Shown piece by piece: positions 7,626-14,893 of a DNA stretch of 64,000 nt (its first letter is position 1; each line of letters begins with the position of its first letter). Below the pieces are notes generated by a model. It was given only the letters and a program-made list of their open reading frames with translations, was not told the DNA's origin and did no database searches. A program made the translations under genes and the position numbers. The DNA is from DAOMFB01 sp963801475 (GTDB lineage: Bacteria; Acidobacteriota; Thermoanaerobaculia; UBA5066): NCBI GenBank assembly GCA_963801475.1, contig CAWDEX010000001.1, positions 1-64,000 of the forward strand, read 5' to 3'.

Positions 7626-7889
7626 TCAGTTGGAATCCCTTGCCACCGTTGCCGAGAACAACAGGCGCACATCCACCTCATTCGCGTTGAACCTCAGCGT
7701 CAACTCCCGGTTGTCAAGGGTGCGGATCGCCGGGTCAGGCCGAAAGTTGAAGACCGAGGACCCGCCCAGGCTCACGTTATTCAGCGCCGTACCCCGGATC
7801 ACACCCCAGTCCTTGAACGTGCCGAGGTCCCGCTGAAGCGGCGTCACTGCGATGAAGTCACCCTTGTTGAAGGGGTCGATGACCGTCAT
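7626..7889 (-). CDS. Hypothetical protein, 87 aa
   Basis: MTVIDPFNKGDFIAVTPLQR ... VDVRLLFSATVARDSN, rich in beta-strand-forming residues. Starts inside the stop of its upstream neighbour (ATGA overlap at 7886-7889). It ends just before promoter 1, so it closes an operon. Function not recognised. Confidence 0.6.
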   Translation of the reverse strand: MTVIDPFNKGDFIAVTPLQRDLGTFKDWGVIRGTALNNVSLGGSSVFNFRPDPAIRTLDNRELTLRFNANEVDVRLLFSATVARDSN

Positions 7890-8239
7890 GAATCCACCCC
7901 CGCATGAGCTGAGCGCAACGTGGCACCGATCAGGTACGGTCGGCGTCCCGAGTTCTCCCAGTCCTTCCGCAACTCGTCGGCATTCTTCCCCGCCATGTAC
8001 TCATTGACGAGTGCCTTGACCTCACGCTTGGAACTGATGCGCGGCTCGCCCTTCTCGTGGTCGTACACGTTGATGACATCGTGGGCCACCTCGCCCCGGA
8101 AGGCGACGTCAATGTACGTCCCGCCCTCCGTGTAGGTGAACTTCAGCGCGTACTCCTCGACGCCGGAGAGCCGCCGGTAGGTCCGCTTCCGCAGAACCTC
8201 AGCGCTCCAGCCGTCGCCGCGCTTCACACCCCGAGTCAT
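7886..8239 (-). CDS. Hypothetical protein, 117 aa
   Basis: Basic N-terminus (MTRGVKRGDGW...RKRTYRRLSG), a beta-rich core (YALKFTYTEGGTYIDVAFRGEVAH) and a helical C-terminus (KREVKALVNEYMAGKNADELRKDWEN). The phrase REVKALVNEYMAG recalls KREVATIL in the 3788-4236 protein, but this is weak. Coupled to 7626 by an ATGA overlap and to the broken gene upstream by TAATG. Family not recognised. Confidence 0.6.
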   Translation of the reverse strand: MTRGVKRGDGWSAEVLRKRTYRRLSGVEEYALKFTYTEGGTYIDVAFRGEVAHDVINVYDHEKGEPRISSKREVKALVNEYMAGKNADELRKDWENSGRRPYLIGATLRSAHAGVDS

Positions 8240-8561
8240 TACGCATCCTCGGGTCGGTGACCGCGAGGATCAGGGTGCGCTTGATGAACGTGTGCGCCGC
8301 TCGTACTCAGCGCCGTCGATCTTCGCGCGCTCGGCTCGGTTGTCCGGCAGGGTCTTCCAGTTCATCGCCGAGCAGGCTGTGGTGGTCTAGCTCCCTCGGC
8401 GAGTGCGCTGAAGAAGATGTCCGACTGTTGGACTCGCCGTCGATCCACGTGCCAGGCTGATGTCACCGTTCGGGCCAGCGGACTGCCGTGCTGGGTCTGC
8501 GGTGAGGATGACCGTGCTCCTCATGGACGGGGAGAGCGAGGGTGACGTCATAGGTATTCAT
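8239..8561 (-). pseudogene. Broken small gene with several frame changes
   Basis: Starts MNTYDVTLALPVHEEH at 8561. Protein-like segments then occur in shifted frames (VILTADPARQSAGPNGDISLARGSTASP; RTLILAVTD) down to a stop that overlaps the 8239 start. At least two indels are needed to join them. Because the flanking genes are coupled and intact, sequencing indels are more likely than true decay. Function unknown. Confidence 0.45.
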
Positions 8562-8593
8562 GGTGTTGCCTTTCTCGATGTGCGCCCACCGGA

Positions 8594-8613
8594 AGTGATG
8601 GACGCACATCAGT
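8594..8613. promoter_or_regulatory. 20-bp palindromic operator, copy 8
   Basis: AGTGATGGACGCACATCAGT, 33 bp upstream of the 8561 start. Confidence 0.85.
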
Positions 8614-8642
8614 TGTGGATATGTGGATGGTGCTGTGGAAAA

Positions 8643-9053
8643 CTACGAACCGGCCGCCCGGCACGACGCCTTCGCCGACATCAGCGGGGATGTGACCGCC
8701 TGAATCTTCGGGGTCAGCTCGCCCATCTTCGCGTCCTGCTCCCGGATACCGGCCGCGTCGAGCCTTGACGCCGACAGCATGGCCTCCTTCGTGTAGCCCA
8801 GCGCCTCACTGGAGTACGAGACGACCTGCTCGTACAGGTCCATGGCCTTCAGGCACTCCGGCGGGGTGACCGTCTTCGTGACGATCTTCTCGACGGGCTT
8901 CTCGACCGTGACCGTCACGGGATCAGGCCGGTTGGTCAGGCCCAGGCCGAGGCCCAGCACGAGGGTGGCGACGGGCAGGATGACGACGGGCTTCTTCCAC
9001 CACGCCTTCGGCTTCTGCGGGGTGGACGGGATGGTGGTGGTGGTGTCAAACAT
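8643..9053 (-). CDS. Single-pass membrane protein, 136 aa
   Basis: Start at MFDTTTTIPS (9053), with AGAGGAAC upstream. Residues about 25-45 (PVVILPVATLVLGLGLGL) form one membrane helix after a lysine-rich cytoplasmic end. A charged, valine-rich linker (VTVTVEKPVEKIVTKTVTPPE) follows, then a helical domain with two cysteines (CLKAMDLYEQVVSY ... AKASCRAAGS) that would lie outside the cell. Small phage membrane proteins of this design may alter the infected envelope or block superinfection. That is conjecture. Confidence 0.65.
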   Translation of the reverse strand: MFDTTTTIPSTPQKPKAWWKKPVVILPVATLVLGLGLGLTNRPDPVTVTVEKPVEKIVTKTVTPPECLKAMDLYEQVVSYSSEALGYTKEAMLSASRLDAAGIREQDAKMGELTPKIQAVTSPLMSAKASCRAAGS

Positions 9054-9079
9054 GGTGGTTCCTCTTTCGTTGGTAGCGA

Positions 9080-9099
9080 AGTGATGTACGTCCATCAGT
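9080..9099. promoter_or_regulatory. 20-bp palindromic operator, copy 9
   Basis: AGTGATGTACGTCCATCAGT, 27 bp upstream of the membrane protein start; it contains the stop codon of the 9095-9271 gene. Confidence 0.85.
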
Positions 9100-9271
9100 C
9101 CTGATGGGCGATGGTGAAATCCGCCGGCGGCGGGAAGGGGTGGCCCTTGCAGTAGCTCAGCGCAATCTCTGCAAGGTCGAGGGCGAACGTGGCGCTGATG
9201 CTTCCCGTGAGGTCGGCGTCGAGGAACTGCCGGGCCAGTTCCCCTTGGTGGTAGCCGTCGTTCTCAGTCAT
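9095..9271 (-). CDS. Tiny hypothetical protein, 58 aa
   Basis: MTENDGYHQGELARQFLDAD ... FPPPADFTIAHQD. The ATG at 9271 overlaps the DUF4192 stop by eight bases (ATGACTGA), and the stop lies inside operator copy 9. Composition is coding-like, with an amphipathic helix in the middle (ISATFALDLAEIALSYCKG). Family not recognised. Confidence 0.65.
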   Translation of the reverse strand: MTENDGYHQGELARQFLDADLTGSISATFALDLAEIALSYCKGHPFPPPADFTIAHQD

Positions 9272-10310
9272 TGATGGCGTCGGCGTAGAGCGGTGCGTCG
9301 GGCAGGACGATGGCCTTTGAGAGTCCCATCCGCCGGGCCACCTCCATCATGAGGTTCGTCATGCGGTGGTCCGAGTCGATGGACAGGGCCTCCTCGTAGT
9401 AGGCCGATGCCTGAGTTCCCCGGCCCATGAACCACTCGCAAAACCCGGCCGTCGCCAGCATGTTGAGGCGCTGGTCCTGTTCCGTCCAGCGCATGAGTTC
9501 CCGCAAGGTCGTGACGATCCGCCGGGCACGGGGCAACCACTCAGCCTTGGGATCCTCCATGATGAGCTTGAACGTGGCCTCGTAAGTCTCCGGGGTGAAG
9601 TCATCGGCGATGATGTAGGCGATGAACATGTCCCGGAACGTGGGGTGCTGGAAGTAGCCGATCAGGTCCGCCGCTTCCCGCTCCGACATGTCCCCATTGG
9701 TGCTGATGGCGGATGTCCACAGGTCCCACGCATCCCGGAGCATCCTCGCCTGCCGCTCATCGAGGTCCTTGAAGTCGATCTTAGGCAGGGTGGCCCGGAA
9801 GTTCAGTGCTTTCAACGTCAGCGACATGGACGCACGGTCACCCTCGGGGATGGTCGTTACCGTGGGCTTCAGGTTCACACCCTCGGCCACCATCGACGCC
9901 GCCAGCGCCGTGTGTTCCAGCTCGGACAGGTCACGCTTAACCTCGGGGTCGCTGTAGTCCCGCCAGTAGGTGCCGGTGATGAGCGCCATGGACGGGACCT
10001 CGATCCCTTCCGCTTCGCACTTGACGCCGAAGCCCAGGGCGAACATGGCATACGCCTCCTCGTGGTCCTCGTCCTCGGTGTGGATGGTGAGGAATGCGAT
10101 GTCAGCGCCGACGCGCTTGGCCCGTTGCACGAACGCTTCGAGAGTACGGATGGCCTGATCCCCGTTGTCGGGCATGTCCGTCGCCATGCAACCGAAGATG
10201 GCATGGTCTTTGATGATCGTCATGACCATCCGTTCCTCGGGGTCAGCGCCGAGCATGATGGGCAGGACGGAGATGATGTCGGCGATGTTGGTTGCTCGCA
10301 GTGCAGTCAT
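9264..10310 (-). CDS. DUF4192 family protein, 348 aa
   Basis: The opening (IADIISVLPIMLGADPEERMVMTII) and the later segment with REAADLIGYFQHPTFRDMF and GTQASAYYEEALSIDSDHRMT match the plan of DUF4192, a family found in actinobacterial genomes and their phages, usually about 350 residues. Its biochemical role is not known. The C-terminal part resembles a short TPR-like repeat. It is the largest confidently assigned family member between SSB and the divergence region. Confidence 0.8.
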   Translation of the reverse strand: MTALRATNIADIISVLPIMLGADPEERMVMTIIKDHAIFGCMATDMPDNGDQAIRTLEAFVQRAKRVGADIAFLTIHTEDEDHEEAYAMFALGFGVKCEAEGIEVPSMALITGTYWRDYSDPEVKRDLSELEHTALAASMVAEGVNLKPTVTTIPEGDRASMSLTLKALNFRATLPKIDFKDLDERQARMLRDAWDLWTSAISTNGDMSEREAADLIGYFQHPTFRDMFIAYIIADDFTPETYEATFKLIMEDPKAEWLPRARRIVTTLRELMRWTEQDQRLNMLATAGFCEWFMGRGTQASAYYEEALSIDSDHRMTNLMMEVARRMGLSKAIVLPDAPLYADAIND

Positions 10311-10356
10311 GGTGTGCTCACTTTCAGGGGTGGTGGGTGGTGGTGCGGGTGGTGGA

Positions 10357-10376
10357 ACTGATGTGCGTCCATCAGT
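10357..10376. promoter_or_regulatory. 20-bp palindromic operator, copy 10
   Basis: ACTGATGTGCGTCCATCAGT, 47 bp upstream of the DUF4192 start and directly after the 10377 stop. Confidence 0.9.
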
Positions 10377-11096
10377 TCAGGTGATGGAGATGTCGCAGAC
10401 GGGACACTCGTTTGGTACGGCCCAGTCCAGCTCGAACGCATGGACATGGCGGTCGATGTTCTCCACGACGGCGAACAGTTCAATCGCGCCGTCGAGGCAG
10501 TGCAGGTGCACTACCTCCACGTCATAGCCCAGCTTCTCGTGCGAGTCAGACTCGGCACCCTTCAGCCGGCCCACGAGCCGGGCCGCAACGATGGCGTTGT
10601 CGCCCACCCCGTACAGCCACGACTCGGACGTGGTGACGATGGGCTTGGGGCCATCGCCTTCGATGGTAAGGTCGCCCAGCGTGAGCACAGCCAGCTCACC
10701 CTTCGGGTACCACTTGCGGTCGGCTGTGGTGTCGAACTTGTCGGCAGGGTAGATGAAGGCGTAGCGGTCACCGAAGTAGGCGTGGACCAGGGCCATTGCC
10801 TTGTCGTAGCTCGGTGCCATGATCGTGACCCAGCCGCTAGGGTCAGCGCCCTTCCAGTACGGGTGGTCCTGATACCGGTACTGCACACCGAAGGTGACAT
10901 AGAACGGGATAAGTGATGGACGTCCATCAGTCTCCCCGTCATGGCCCGGCGCGCCATAGTCGGCCATGCCACAGCTACAGCCGCGTACACCAATCGGTTC
11001 CGGCTTGGCTTTATGCGCCTGCCATTCTTCCTCGCTTCCCATGAAGGCGGTGAAGCCAGCCATGTCATGCTCGTCGGGGGTTGGGTTGCTGGTCAT
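10377..11096 (-). CDS. Hypothetical protein, 239 aa
   Basis: Start at MTSNPTPDEHDMAGF (11096). The first 55 residues form one unit (GCSCGMADYGAPGHDGE), then operator copy 11 is translated as TDGRPS. A globular domain follows (FYVTFGVQYRYQDHP, GWVTIMAPSYDKAMALVHAYFGDRYAFIYP, VEVVHLHCLDGAIELFAVV), ending with ECPVCDISIT, a possible metal-binding CxxC. It may be a natural fusion of two short genes at an operator. Function unknown. Confidence 0.65.
   Translation of the reverse strand: MTSNPTPDEHDMAGFTAFMGSEEEWQAHKAKPEPIGVRGCSCGMADYGAPGHDGETDGRPSLIPFYVTFGVQYRYQDHPYWKGADPSGWVTIMAPSYDKAMALVHAYFGDRYAFIYPADKFDTTADRKWYPKGELAVLTLGDLTIEGDGPKPIVTTSESWLYGVGDNAIVAARLVGRLKGAESDSHEKLGYDVEVVHLHCLDGAIELFAVVENIDRHVHAFELDWAVPNECPVCDISIT
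10912..10931. promoter_or_regulatory. 20-bp palindromic operator, copy 11 (inside a gene)
   Basis: AGTGATGGACGTCCATCAGT, in frame within the 239-aa gene, at the joint between its two domains. Confidence 0.85.
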
Positions 11097-11110
11097 TGCG
11101 GGTGGTCCTT

Positions 11111-11212
11111 TCAGTGAGTGAACGCATAGCTCAGCGCCCACTGCAACGGTGCGTTGATGAGGGTGATGATGATGAGGAACCGCAGGTGCCTACGGATTCG
11201 GGCCTCATCCAT
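11111..11212 (-). CDS. Tiny membrane-type peptide, 33 aa
   Basis: MDEARIRRHLRFLIIITLIN ... YAFTH: a basic N-terminus followed by a hydrophobic stretch (LIIITLINAPLQWALSYAF). The start overlaps the stop of the upstream gene by eight bases, supporting real translation. Possibly a small membrane peptide; function unknown. Confidence 0.5.
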   Translation of the reverse strand: MDEARIRRHLRFLIIITLINAPLQWALSYAFTH

Positions 11213-11546
11213 GGACGTCCTCGAAGCTCAGCGCCGACAGCTTCCGCATGGCGTGACGGAGACGGAACTGCAAGGGCAGGTTCCACCACGGGGTGAGGCT
11301 CAGCATGTGGTCCATGACGTGAAGCATGGCGTGCTGTTGCAGGTCGAACGCAAGCTCCGCTTCGAGCCTGGCAATCATGGCCTCATTCGCGGCCCGCTCC
11401 TCGGCGACGTCGATGCACCGGAAGCACGTCGTGTCGTCACGGTCGAGGGTGCAGATCAGGACGTTGCCACGGTCTGCGGGAAGGGCACCGCACAGCGGGA
11501 GGTGTTCGTTGTGGTGGGGTGCGAAGTGGATGGGGACGATGTTCAT
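11205..11546 (-). CDS. Hypothetical protein with CxxC, 113 aa
   Basis: Start at MNIVPIHFAPHHNEHLPLCG (11546). HLPLCG and DDTTCFRCIDVAEE give three cysteines and several histidines that could hold zinc. The C-terminal half is helical and hydrophobic (ELAFDLQQHAMLHVMDHMLSLTPWW). Histidine-rich start followed by a short Cys pair is a common pattern among small actinophage proteins of unknown role. Confidence 0.6.
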   Translation of the reverse strand: MNIVPIHFAPHHNEHLPLCGALPADRGNVLICTLDRDDTTCFRCIDVAEERAANEAMIARLEAELAFDLQQHAMLHVMDHMLSLTPWWNLPLQFRLRHAMRKLSALSFEDVHG

Positions 11547-11575
11547 GGCGTTCTCTTTCGGGTGGTTGGTAGTGA

Positions 11576-11595
11576 AGTGATGGACGTACATCAGT
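11576..11595. promoter_or_regulatory. 20-bp palindromic operator, copy 12
   Basis: AGTGATGGACGTACATCAGT, 30 bp upstream of the 11546 start; overlaps the 3' end of the 11591 gene. Confidence 0.85.
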
Positions 11596-11797
11596 GGGTG
11601 AAGATGCGGCGCAGCAGACGGAGCGGGTGAATCTCGTTCGCCACGTCCGCCTCGGCGTCGTCGAAGCGGACGTTGATGATGTCCACTTCCCGCTGGTTGC
11701 GGGCTTTGGACAGGGCATGGGCACGGTGCGGTTCAATCTCCTGCTTAGCGATGGCGGCACGTTCAGTGGCGAACCAGAGGCGGAAGACGTACATCAT
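11591..11797 (-). CDS. Small basic protein, 68 aa
   Basis: MMYVFRLWFATERAAIAKQE ... VANEIHPLRLLRRIFTH. The start at 11797 overlaps the stop of the upstream gene (ATGA). Highly charged and helical with many Arg/His; possibly nucleic-acid binding. Family not recognised. Confidence 0.6.
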   Translation of the reverse strand: MMYVFRLWFATERAAIAKQEIEPHRAHALSKARNQREVDIINVRFDDAEADVANEIHPLRLLRRIFTH

Positions 11798-12270
11798 AGG
11801 TTCCGCAGGACGGACGCGGCGAGGTGGCCTTGCTTCAGCGCGAGGATCGCGGCGACGGCGAGCATGGGTTCCCGGTCGAGGAACGACATGCCGGAGACGT
11901 AGTCCCCCATTTCTCCGCGCCGGGCGACGACGTTGGGTAGGTCGTTGAACTTGTTCGGCGGGCAGTAGTACAGGTCCCACTGCCCGCCGGACCCGTAGCG
12001 TGAGCCGAGGTAGATGCACGCCTCACAGTCGTGCTCCCAGTGCGGCCCGACGTGCGGCGGAACCGCCGGCTCAGGCTTGGGCGGCAGGGGCAAGAGTGCT
12101 GGGTCCTCCCTGAGCACGTCGATTTCGCAGGTCCGTCCGGTCCAGCTGTCCGCGTGGAGTTGGAGTGCCATGCGGCTCTTGGTGGTGAAGCTGTGGGTGG
12201 TGCACCGGTATCCGGTGACGGGGCCCGGCTTGGGTGAGTCGTACTTCTCGAAGTTATTGGGGTCCTGCAT
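11794..12270 (-). CDS. Hypothetical protein with Cys motifs, 158 aa
   Basis: Start at MQDPNNFEKYDSPKPG (12270). Features are GYRCTTHSF near residue 20, TGRTCEIDV, and HWEHDCEACIYLGSRYG, with a CxxC that may bind zinc. The C-terminal helical part (REPMLAVAAILALKQGHLAASVL) is hydrophobic but not a clear membrane helix. Function unknown. Confidence 0.6.
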   Translation of the reverse strand: MQDPNNFEKYDSPKPGPVTGYRCTTHSFTTKSRMALQLHADSWTGRTCEIDVLREDPALLPLPPKPEPAVPPHVGPHWEHDCEACIYLGSRYGSGGQWDLYYCPPNKFNDLPNVVARRGEMGDYVSGMSFLDREPMLAVAAILALKQGHLAASVLRNL

Positions 12271-12293
12271 GGTGTGCCTTTCGGTGAGGGGGA

Positions 12294-12313
12294 ACCGATG
12301 GACGTCCACCAGT
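12294..12313. promoter_or_regulatory. 20-bp palindromic operator, copy 13
   Basis: ACCGATGGACGTCCACCAGT. The two outer changes are not mutually compensating. It lies 24 bp upstream of the 12270 start. Confidence 0.75.
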
Positions 12314-12331
12314 TCCCCCGGTGCGGGTGGG

Positions 12332-12655
12332 TTAGAGGAAGTCGGCCGGGTCTTCGTCGCCGAAGACTTCCAGCGCACCGATCAGGTCCCCGGCGTCGAG
12401 CTTCGCGTTCGCCTCGTCGACCTTCTCCCGGAACGTGGGCTTCGGTGGTTCCCCGACGATGAGTTCCTGCCCGTGGCCGGTGCCGAGACGGCCGTCCGTG
12501 TCGGATTTGAAGTGGTCCTCGCAGACGTAGCCCCATTGCCCCGTGTTGGTGCGCTTGTCGTACTTGGCGGGGATGCCGGGCTGAAGCAGCTCGTACTTGT
12601 GGATGTCGCAGTCGGGCAGGGACAGGACGTGGGTGGTGGTGCCGTTGCGTGACAT
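12332..12655 (-). CDS. Hypothetical zinc-ribbon-like protein, 107 aa
   Basis: VLSLPDCDIHKYELLQPGIP and GQWGYVCEDHFKSDT place C-x2-H and C-x2-H pairs about 26 residues apart, a possible zinc site. The core GIPAKYDKRTNTGQWGYVCEDHF resembles a small family frequent in actinobacteriophages, described only as hypothetical. Acidic C-terminus (DAGDLIGALEVFGDEDPADFL). Confidence 0.65.
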   Translation of the reverse strand: MSRNGTTTHVLSLPDCDIHKYELLQPGIPAKYDKRTNTGQWGYVCEDHFKSDTDGRLGTGHGQELIVGEPPKPTFREKVDEANAKLDAGDLIGALEVFGDEDPADFL

Positions 12656-12657
12656 GG

Positions 12658-12840
12658 TTAGCCTGCTTTCTGAGTACGGGTGGATGCGATGAGGTCAAGC
12701 GTTGCTAGGTACGAGGCGACCTCGGCCTCTTGCTGTTCGTAGTCCGGGTCATCCTCGCCCCGGGTGGCGGCGTCGATGAGGGTGTGGAGGACTTCCTCGG
12801 TCAGCTCGTAATCCGGAGCCGGTGACTGATGTGCGTCCAT
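12658..12840 (-). CDS. Small acidic protein, 60 aa, start inside an operator
   Basis: MDAHQSPAPDYELTEEVLHT ... LATLDLIASTRTQKAG. The only start codon in frame is the ATG inside operator copy 14, and it overlaps the stop of the upstream gene. The regulator site and the translation start therefore coincide. Acidic and helical. Family not recognised. Confidence 0.55.
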   Translation of the reverse strand: MDAHQSPAPDYELTEEVLHTLIDAATRGEDDPDYEQQEAEVASYLATLDLIASTRTQKAG

Positions 12841-12844
12841 CAGT
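12825..12844. promoter_or_regulatory. 20-bp palindromic operator, copy 14
   Basis: ACTGATGTGCGTCCATCAGT. Its ATG is the probable start codon of the 60-aa gene, and it contains the stop codon of the 12840-13118 gene. Confidence 0.9.
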
Positions 12845-13118
12845 TGGTGTGGTCGGAGTGGATGCAGGACCCGTTCTCCTCGAACTCGGCGCAGTGCTCA
12901 CCGTTGGCCGTGGTCCGTGACGTGTCGCCGAGGGTGATGACGTCCTCGTAGGTGGTGGTGCTGACGACGGTGCGGGTCATGACCTTGACCGGCTGGCCGA
13001 CTACTGCCTGCAAACCCTTAGCTTCGAGCAGGGCTTCTTGCAGTGACGGTCCCCAGGCCTGGGCCAGTGAGGCGACCGGGAACCGAGGATGGATCGCGGC
13101 GTACCGGGTGCTGGTCAT
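12840..13118 (-). CDS. Hypothetical protein, 92 aa
   Basis: MTSTRYAAIHPRFPVASLAQ ... EENGSCIHSDHTN. The ATG at 13118 touches operator copy 15; a longer start inside that operator (MDAHQM) is possible. Beta-rich middle (VKVMTRTVVSTTTYEDVITLGD) and two late cysteines (HCAEFEENGSCIH). Function unknown. Confidence 0.55.
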   Translation of the reverse strand: MTSTRYAAIHPRFPVASLAQAWGPSLQEALLEAKGLQAVVGQPVKVMTRTVVSTTTYEDVITLGDTSRTTANGEHCAEFEENGSCIHSDHTN

Positions 13119-13137
13119 CTGATGTGCGTCCATCAGT
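13118..13137. promoter_or_regulatory. 20-bp palindromic operator, copy 15
   Basis: TCTGATGTGCGTCCATCAGT, between the 13138 stop and the 13118 start, so it fills the whole intergenic gap. Confidence 0.85.
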
Positions 13138-13473
13138 TCAGCCCTTCCGTCCACCGAAGCGCTCCGGCGTCCAGTCCAGTTCATGCTGGGCCTGCCGGTA
13201 TTCGCGGTCGCCTTTCGGCTGGATTTCCGGTTTCCACATGGGCCTCGCCGGCTCAGTGGCACGGCGCGCTTCCTGCACACCTTCGCCAGTCTCGATGATG
13301 TGGGCATACATTCTGACGCCCCGCTCATCACCGGCGGCGAGCATCAGCGTCTCCAGTAGGGCGCTGGCAAGCTGTCCGTACACTCCGGTCTGCATGGCGG
13401 TGGCATCAATGCCATTGGCGGCGTTCCGGGCGGTGTCGATCTGTTCGGCGAGGGCAAGTAGTTTCATTTTCAT
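13138..13473 (-). CDS. Hypothetical helical protein, 111 aa
   Basis: MKMKLLALAEQIDTARNAAN ... ELDWTPERFGGRKG. The N-terminal 60 residues are alanine-rich and helical. A basic/proline-rich segment (ATEPARPMWKPEIQPKGDREYRQAQHELDW) follows. Start chosen at 13473; an alternative ATG lies two codons downstream. Family not recognised. Confidence 0.6.
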   Translation of the reverse strand: MKMKLLALAEQIDTARNAANGIDATAMQTGVYGQLASALLETLMLAAGDERGVRMYAHIIETGEGVQEARRATEPARPMWKPEIQPKGDREYRQAQHELDWTPERFGGRKG

Positions 13474-13511
13474 GGCGTTCCTATCAGTGGATGAGTTGCG
13501 GGTGGTCAGTG

Positions 13512-13531
13512 AGTGATGGACGTACATCAGT
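13512..13531. promoter_or_regulatory. 20-bp palindromic operator, copy 16
   Basis: AGTGATGGACGTACATCAGT, 39 bp upstream of the 13473 start. Confidence 0.85.
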
Positions 13532-13537
13532 TGGTGG

Positions 13538-13687
13538 TCAGTTGGTGCGGATCGAGTCGATGACGACGCCGATTCGGAACCGTTCAGCGAAGTGGAACCA
13601 CGGGAGACTGGCACGGATGTCGTTGCCAATGTGGCGTGCCCAACGGCGCTTCTCAGAACGGGTGAAGGGGAGGATTGCGGCTGGCAT
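13538..13687 (-). CDS. Tiny basic protein, 49 aa
   Basis: MPAAILPFTRSEKRRWARHI ... GVVIDSIRTN. Clean frame from an ATG 25 bp downstream of operator copy 17, ending just before copy 16. Rich in Arg/Trp/Phe, so possibly nucleic-acid or protein binding. Too short for a family call. Confidence 0.55.
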   Translation of the reverse strand: MPAAILPFTRSEKRRWARHIGNDIRASLPWFHFAERFRIGVVIDSIRTN

Positions 13688-13711
13688 TTCGTGGTCCTTA
13701 GTTGGTAGCTG

Positions 13712-13731
13712 ACTGATGTGCGTACATCAGT
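13712..13731. promoter_or_regulatory. 20-bp palindromic operator, copy 17
   Basis: ACTGATGTGCGTACATCAGT, 25 bp upstream of the 13687 start and about 115 bp downstream of promoter 2. Confidence 0.9.
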
Positions 13732-13852
13732 TGTGGTGAGTTGATTGCTTGTATAGTTCGTCCGCCCCGTTTGAATGGCATGTAAGCGGGGCGAAAGTGT
13801 TTGGCCGTCCGGCCCGGCTGGCATTTCGTCACAACCGGGCCAGACAAGAACT
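13732..13852 (-). promoter_or_regulatory. Structured leader after promoter 2
   Basis: Read leftward it holds two GC-rich hairpins: GGCCCGG ... CCGGGCC with a 17-base loop, then CGCCCCG ... CGGGGCG with a 17-base loop. They lie between the promoter and operator copy 17. They may stabilise the transcript or act as an attenuator. No reading frame is supported here. Confidence 0.45.
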
Positions 13853-13881
13853 ACATTACCAGATATCCGGATTCGTGTCAA
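13853..13881 (-). promoter_or_regulatory. Leftward promoter 2
   Basis: Minus strand: TTGACA (13881-13876), 17-bp spacer CGAATCCGGATATCTGG, TAATGT (13858-13853). A second related motif, CCGTGTCCGGATAT, lies about 30 bp upstream. It should transcribe 13687 and the genes to its left. Confidence 0.85.
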
Positions 13882-13922
13882 GTTGGATGCTTGGACCGTG
13901 TCCGGATATTCAGTGAGTGGAA

Positions 13923-14300
13923 CTATTTAGTCGGCGTCGCGGTGAACACGTACCACTTGGCATCCTTGCCAACCAGCGCGACCTCATTCCATGCCAGTCC
14001 GCGAGGGTAATCAATGGCATTTCCGCGATAGTCCACCCGGAATCCGCGGGTAGTGTCGATCTTCAGTGAGTGAGCACCATTCGCATACTCCCACACGTCC
14101 CAGGCATAGGCCCGCTCGGCATCATTCGCCGGGCCACAGACCCTATCCCCGAGTTTGTGGCAGTCCCAGCACGCCTCATCTTCCTGACACTGCGCGGCCG
14201 GCGTGGGAACCGATGTACGTCCATCAGTGGCGGCGCATCCGATGACAGGGGTCAGCGCGAGAGCGACGGCTGAGAGGGTAAGGGCTAGACGACGGTTCAT
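13923..14300 (-). CDS. Lipoprotein, 125 aa
   Basis: Residues 1-22 form a signal peptide with an LxxC-type lipobox (TPVIGC), so the protein should be lipid-anchored on the outer face of the membrane. Operator copy 18 is translated as ATDGRTSV right after the lipidated Cys. A cysteine group (CQEDEACWDC, DRVCGP) and a beta-rich domain (FRVDYRGNAIDYPRGLAWNEVALVG) follow. Phage lipoproteins sometimes mediate superinfection exclusion; that is inference here. It ends just before promoter 2. Confidence 0.75.
   Translation of the reverse strand: MNRRLALTLSAVALALTPVIGCAATDGRTSVPTPAAQCQEDEACWDCHKLGDRVCGPANDAERAYAWDVWEYANGAHSLKIDTTRGFRVDYRGNAIDYPRGLAWNEVALVGKDAKWYVFTATPTK
14209..14228. promoter_or_regulatory. 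20-bp palindromic operator, copy 18 (inside a gene)
   Basis: ACCGATGTACGTCCATCAGT, in frame in the lipoprotein gene directly after the lipobox. Confidence 0.8.
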
Positions 14301-14374
14301 GATGTGGTCCTATCTGTTGGGTGAGTACGGGCGGACTAGCTGATGGATGACCACCAGCCCCGGAGAGTCCCGGG

Positions 14375-14394
14375 ACTGATGGACGTACATCAGA
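14375..14394. promoter_or_regulatory. 20-bp palindromic operator, copy 19
   Basis: ACTGATGGACGTACATCAGA, last base off consensus; it overlaps the stop of the 14390 gene, 75 bp from the lipoprotein start. A degenerate half-copy (CTGATGGATGACCACCAG) sits just to its left. Confidence 0.8.
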
Positions 14395-14683
14395 CGTTGG
14401 TGTAGAGGTTCGGGTGGGCAGGCTTCGCCAGAGTGAGCGGCCTACGGGTGAGAGTGTGCGTGGACATCACGGCACCGTCGGGACCTTCCAGTTCGATGAC
14501 CCAGCCCGGAGCTTCGAGACTCCACCAGCTCAGCGCGGCACTCAGCGCCGTCTGCGCCTCCTCATAGGTGGGAATAGGTTCGGGGAAGGGTGAGAGCTGC
14601 ATCCGCTTGTCGCGGGGATGTGTGTAGCACCAGCGCCGTTCGTTGCTTGCCTCAGTGGGACGGGTAACAGTGATGAAGTACAT
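14390..14683 (-). CDS. Hypothetical protein, 97 aa
   Basis: MYFITVTRPTEASNERRWCY ... RPLTLAKPAHPNLYTNV. Central segment YEEAQTALSAALSWWSLEAPGWVIELEGPDG suggests a compact alpha/beta fold. Start at 14683 is the first ATG after a good gap from operator copy 20. No family recognised. Confidence 0.6.
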   Translation of the reverse strand: MYFITVTRPTEASNERRWCYTHPRDKRMQLSPFPEPIPTYEEAQTALSAALSWWSLEAPGWVIELEGPDGAVMSTHTLTRRPLTLAKPAHPNLYTNV

Positions 14684-14719
14684 GACGGGTTCCTGACTGT
14701 TGGATGAGTGCGGGTGGTA

Positions 14720-14739
14720 ACTGATGTGCGTACATCAGT
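14720..14739. promoter_or_regulatory. 20-bp palindromic operator, copy 20
   Basis: ACTGATGTGCGTACATCAGT, 37 bp upstream of the 14683 start. Confidence 0.9.
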
Positions 14740-14852
14740 GGCAGAGTCCCGGAAAAACCGAGACTCCCCCATTGACAGACGCCCAGGGCTCAGCGCGATA
14801 AGCCGTAGGTGAGAGAGGGGTAGAGAGAGTAGTGGTGTTGTTGCTGGTGGCA

Positions 14853-14883
14853 GGGAACCGGAGGCGGATAACCCCCGGTTCCC
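14853..14883. terminator. Hairpin after the 14894 gene
   Basis: 9-bp stem GGGAACCGG / CCGGTTCCC with a 13-base loop, starting about 10 bp after the leftward stop. No T run, so it may be a weak or factor-dependent terminator. The rest of 14740-14893 shows no gene. Confidence 0.45.
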
Positions 14884-14893
14884 CACTTACCTA

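Noticed and set aside
9366..10361. 331-residue plus-strand frame over the DUF4192 gene
   Set aside because: Antisense of a recognised family in a leftward operon with tight coupling on both sides.
14338..14358. A further operator copy (CTGATGGATGACCACCAG)
   Set aside because: The centre and right arm differ at several positions; it may be a decayed copy but does not meet the pattern.
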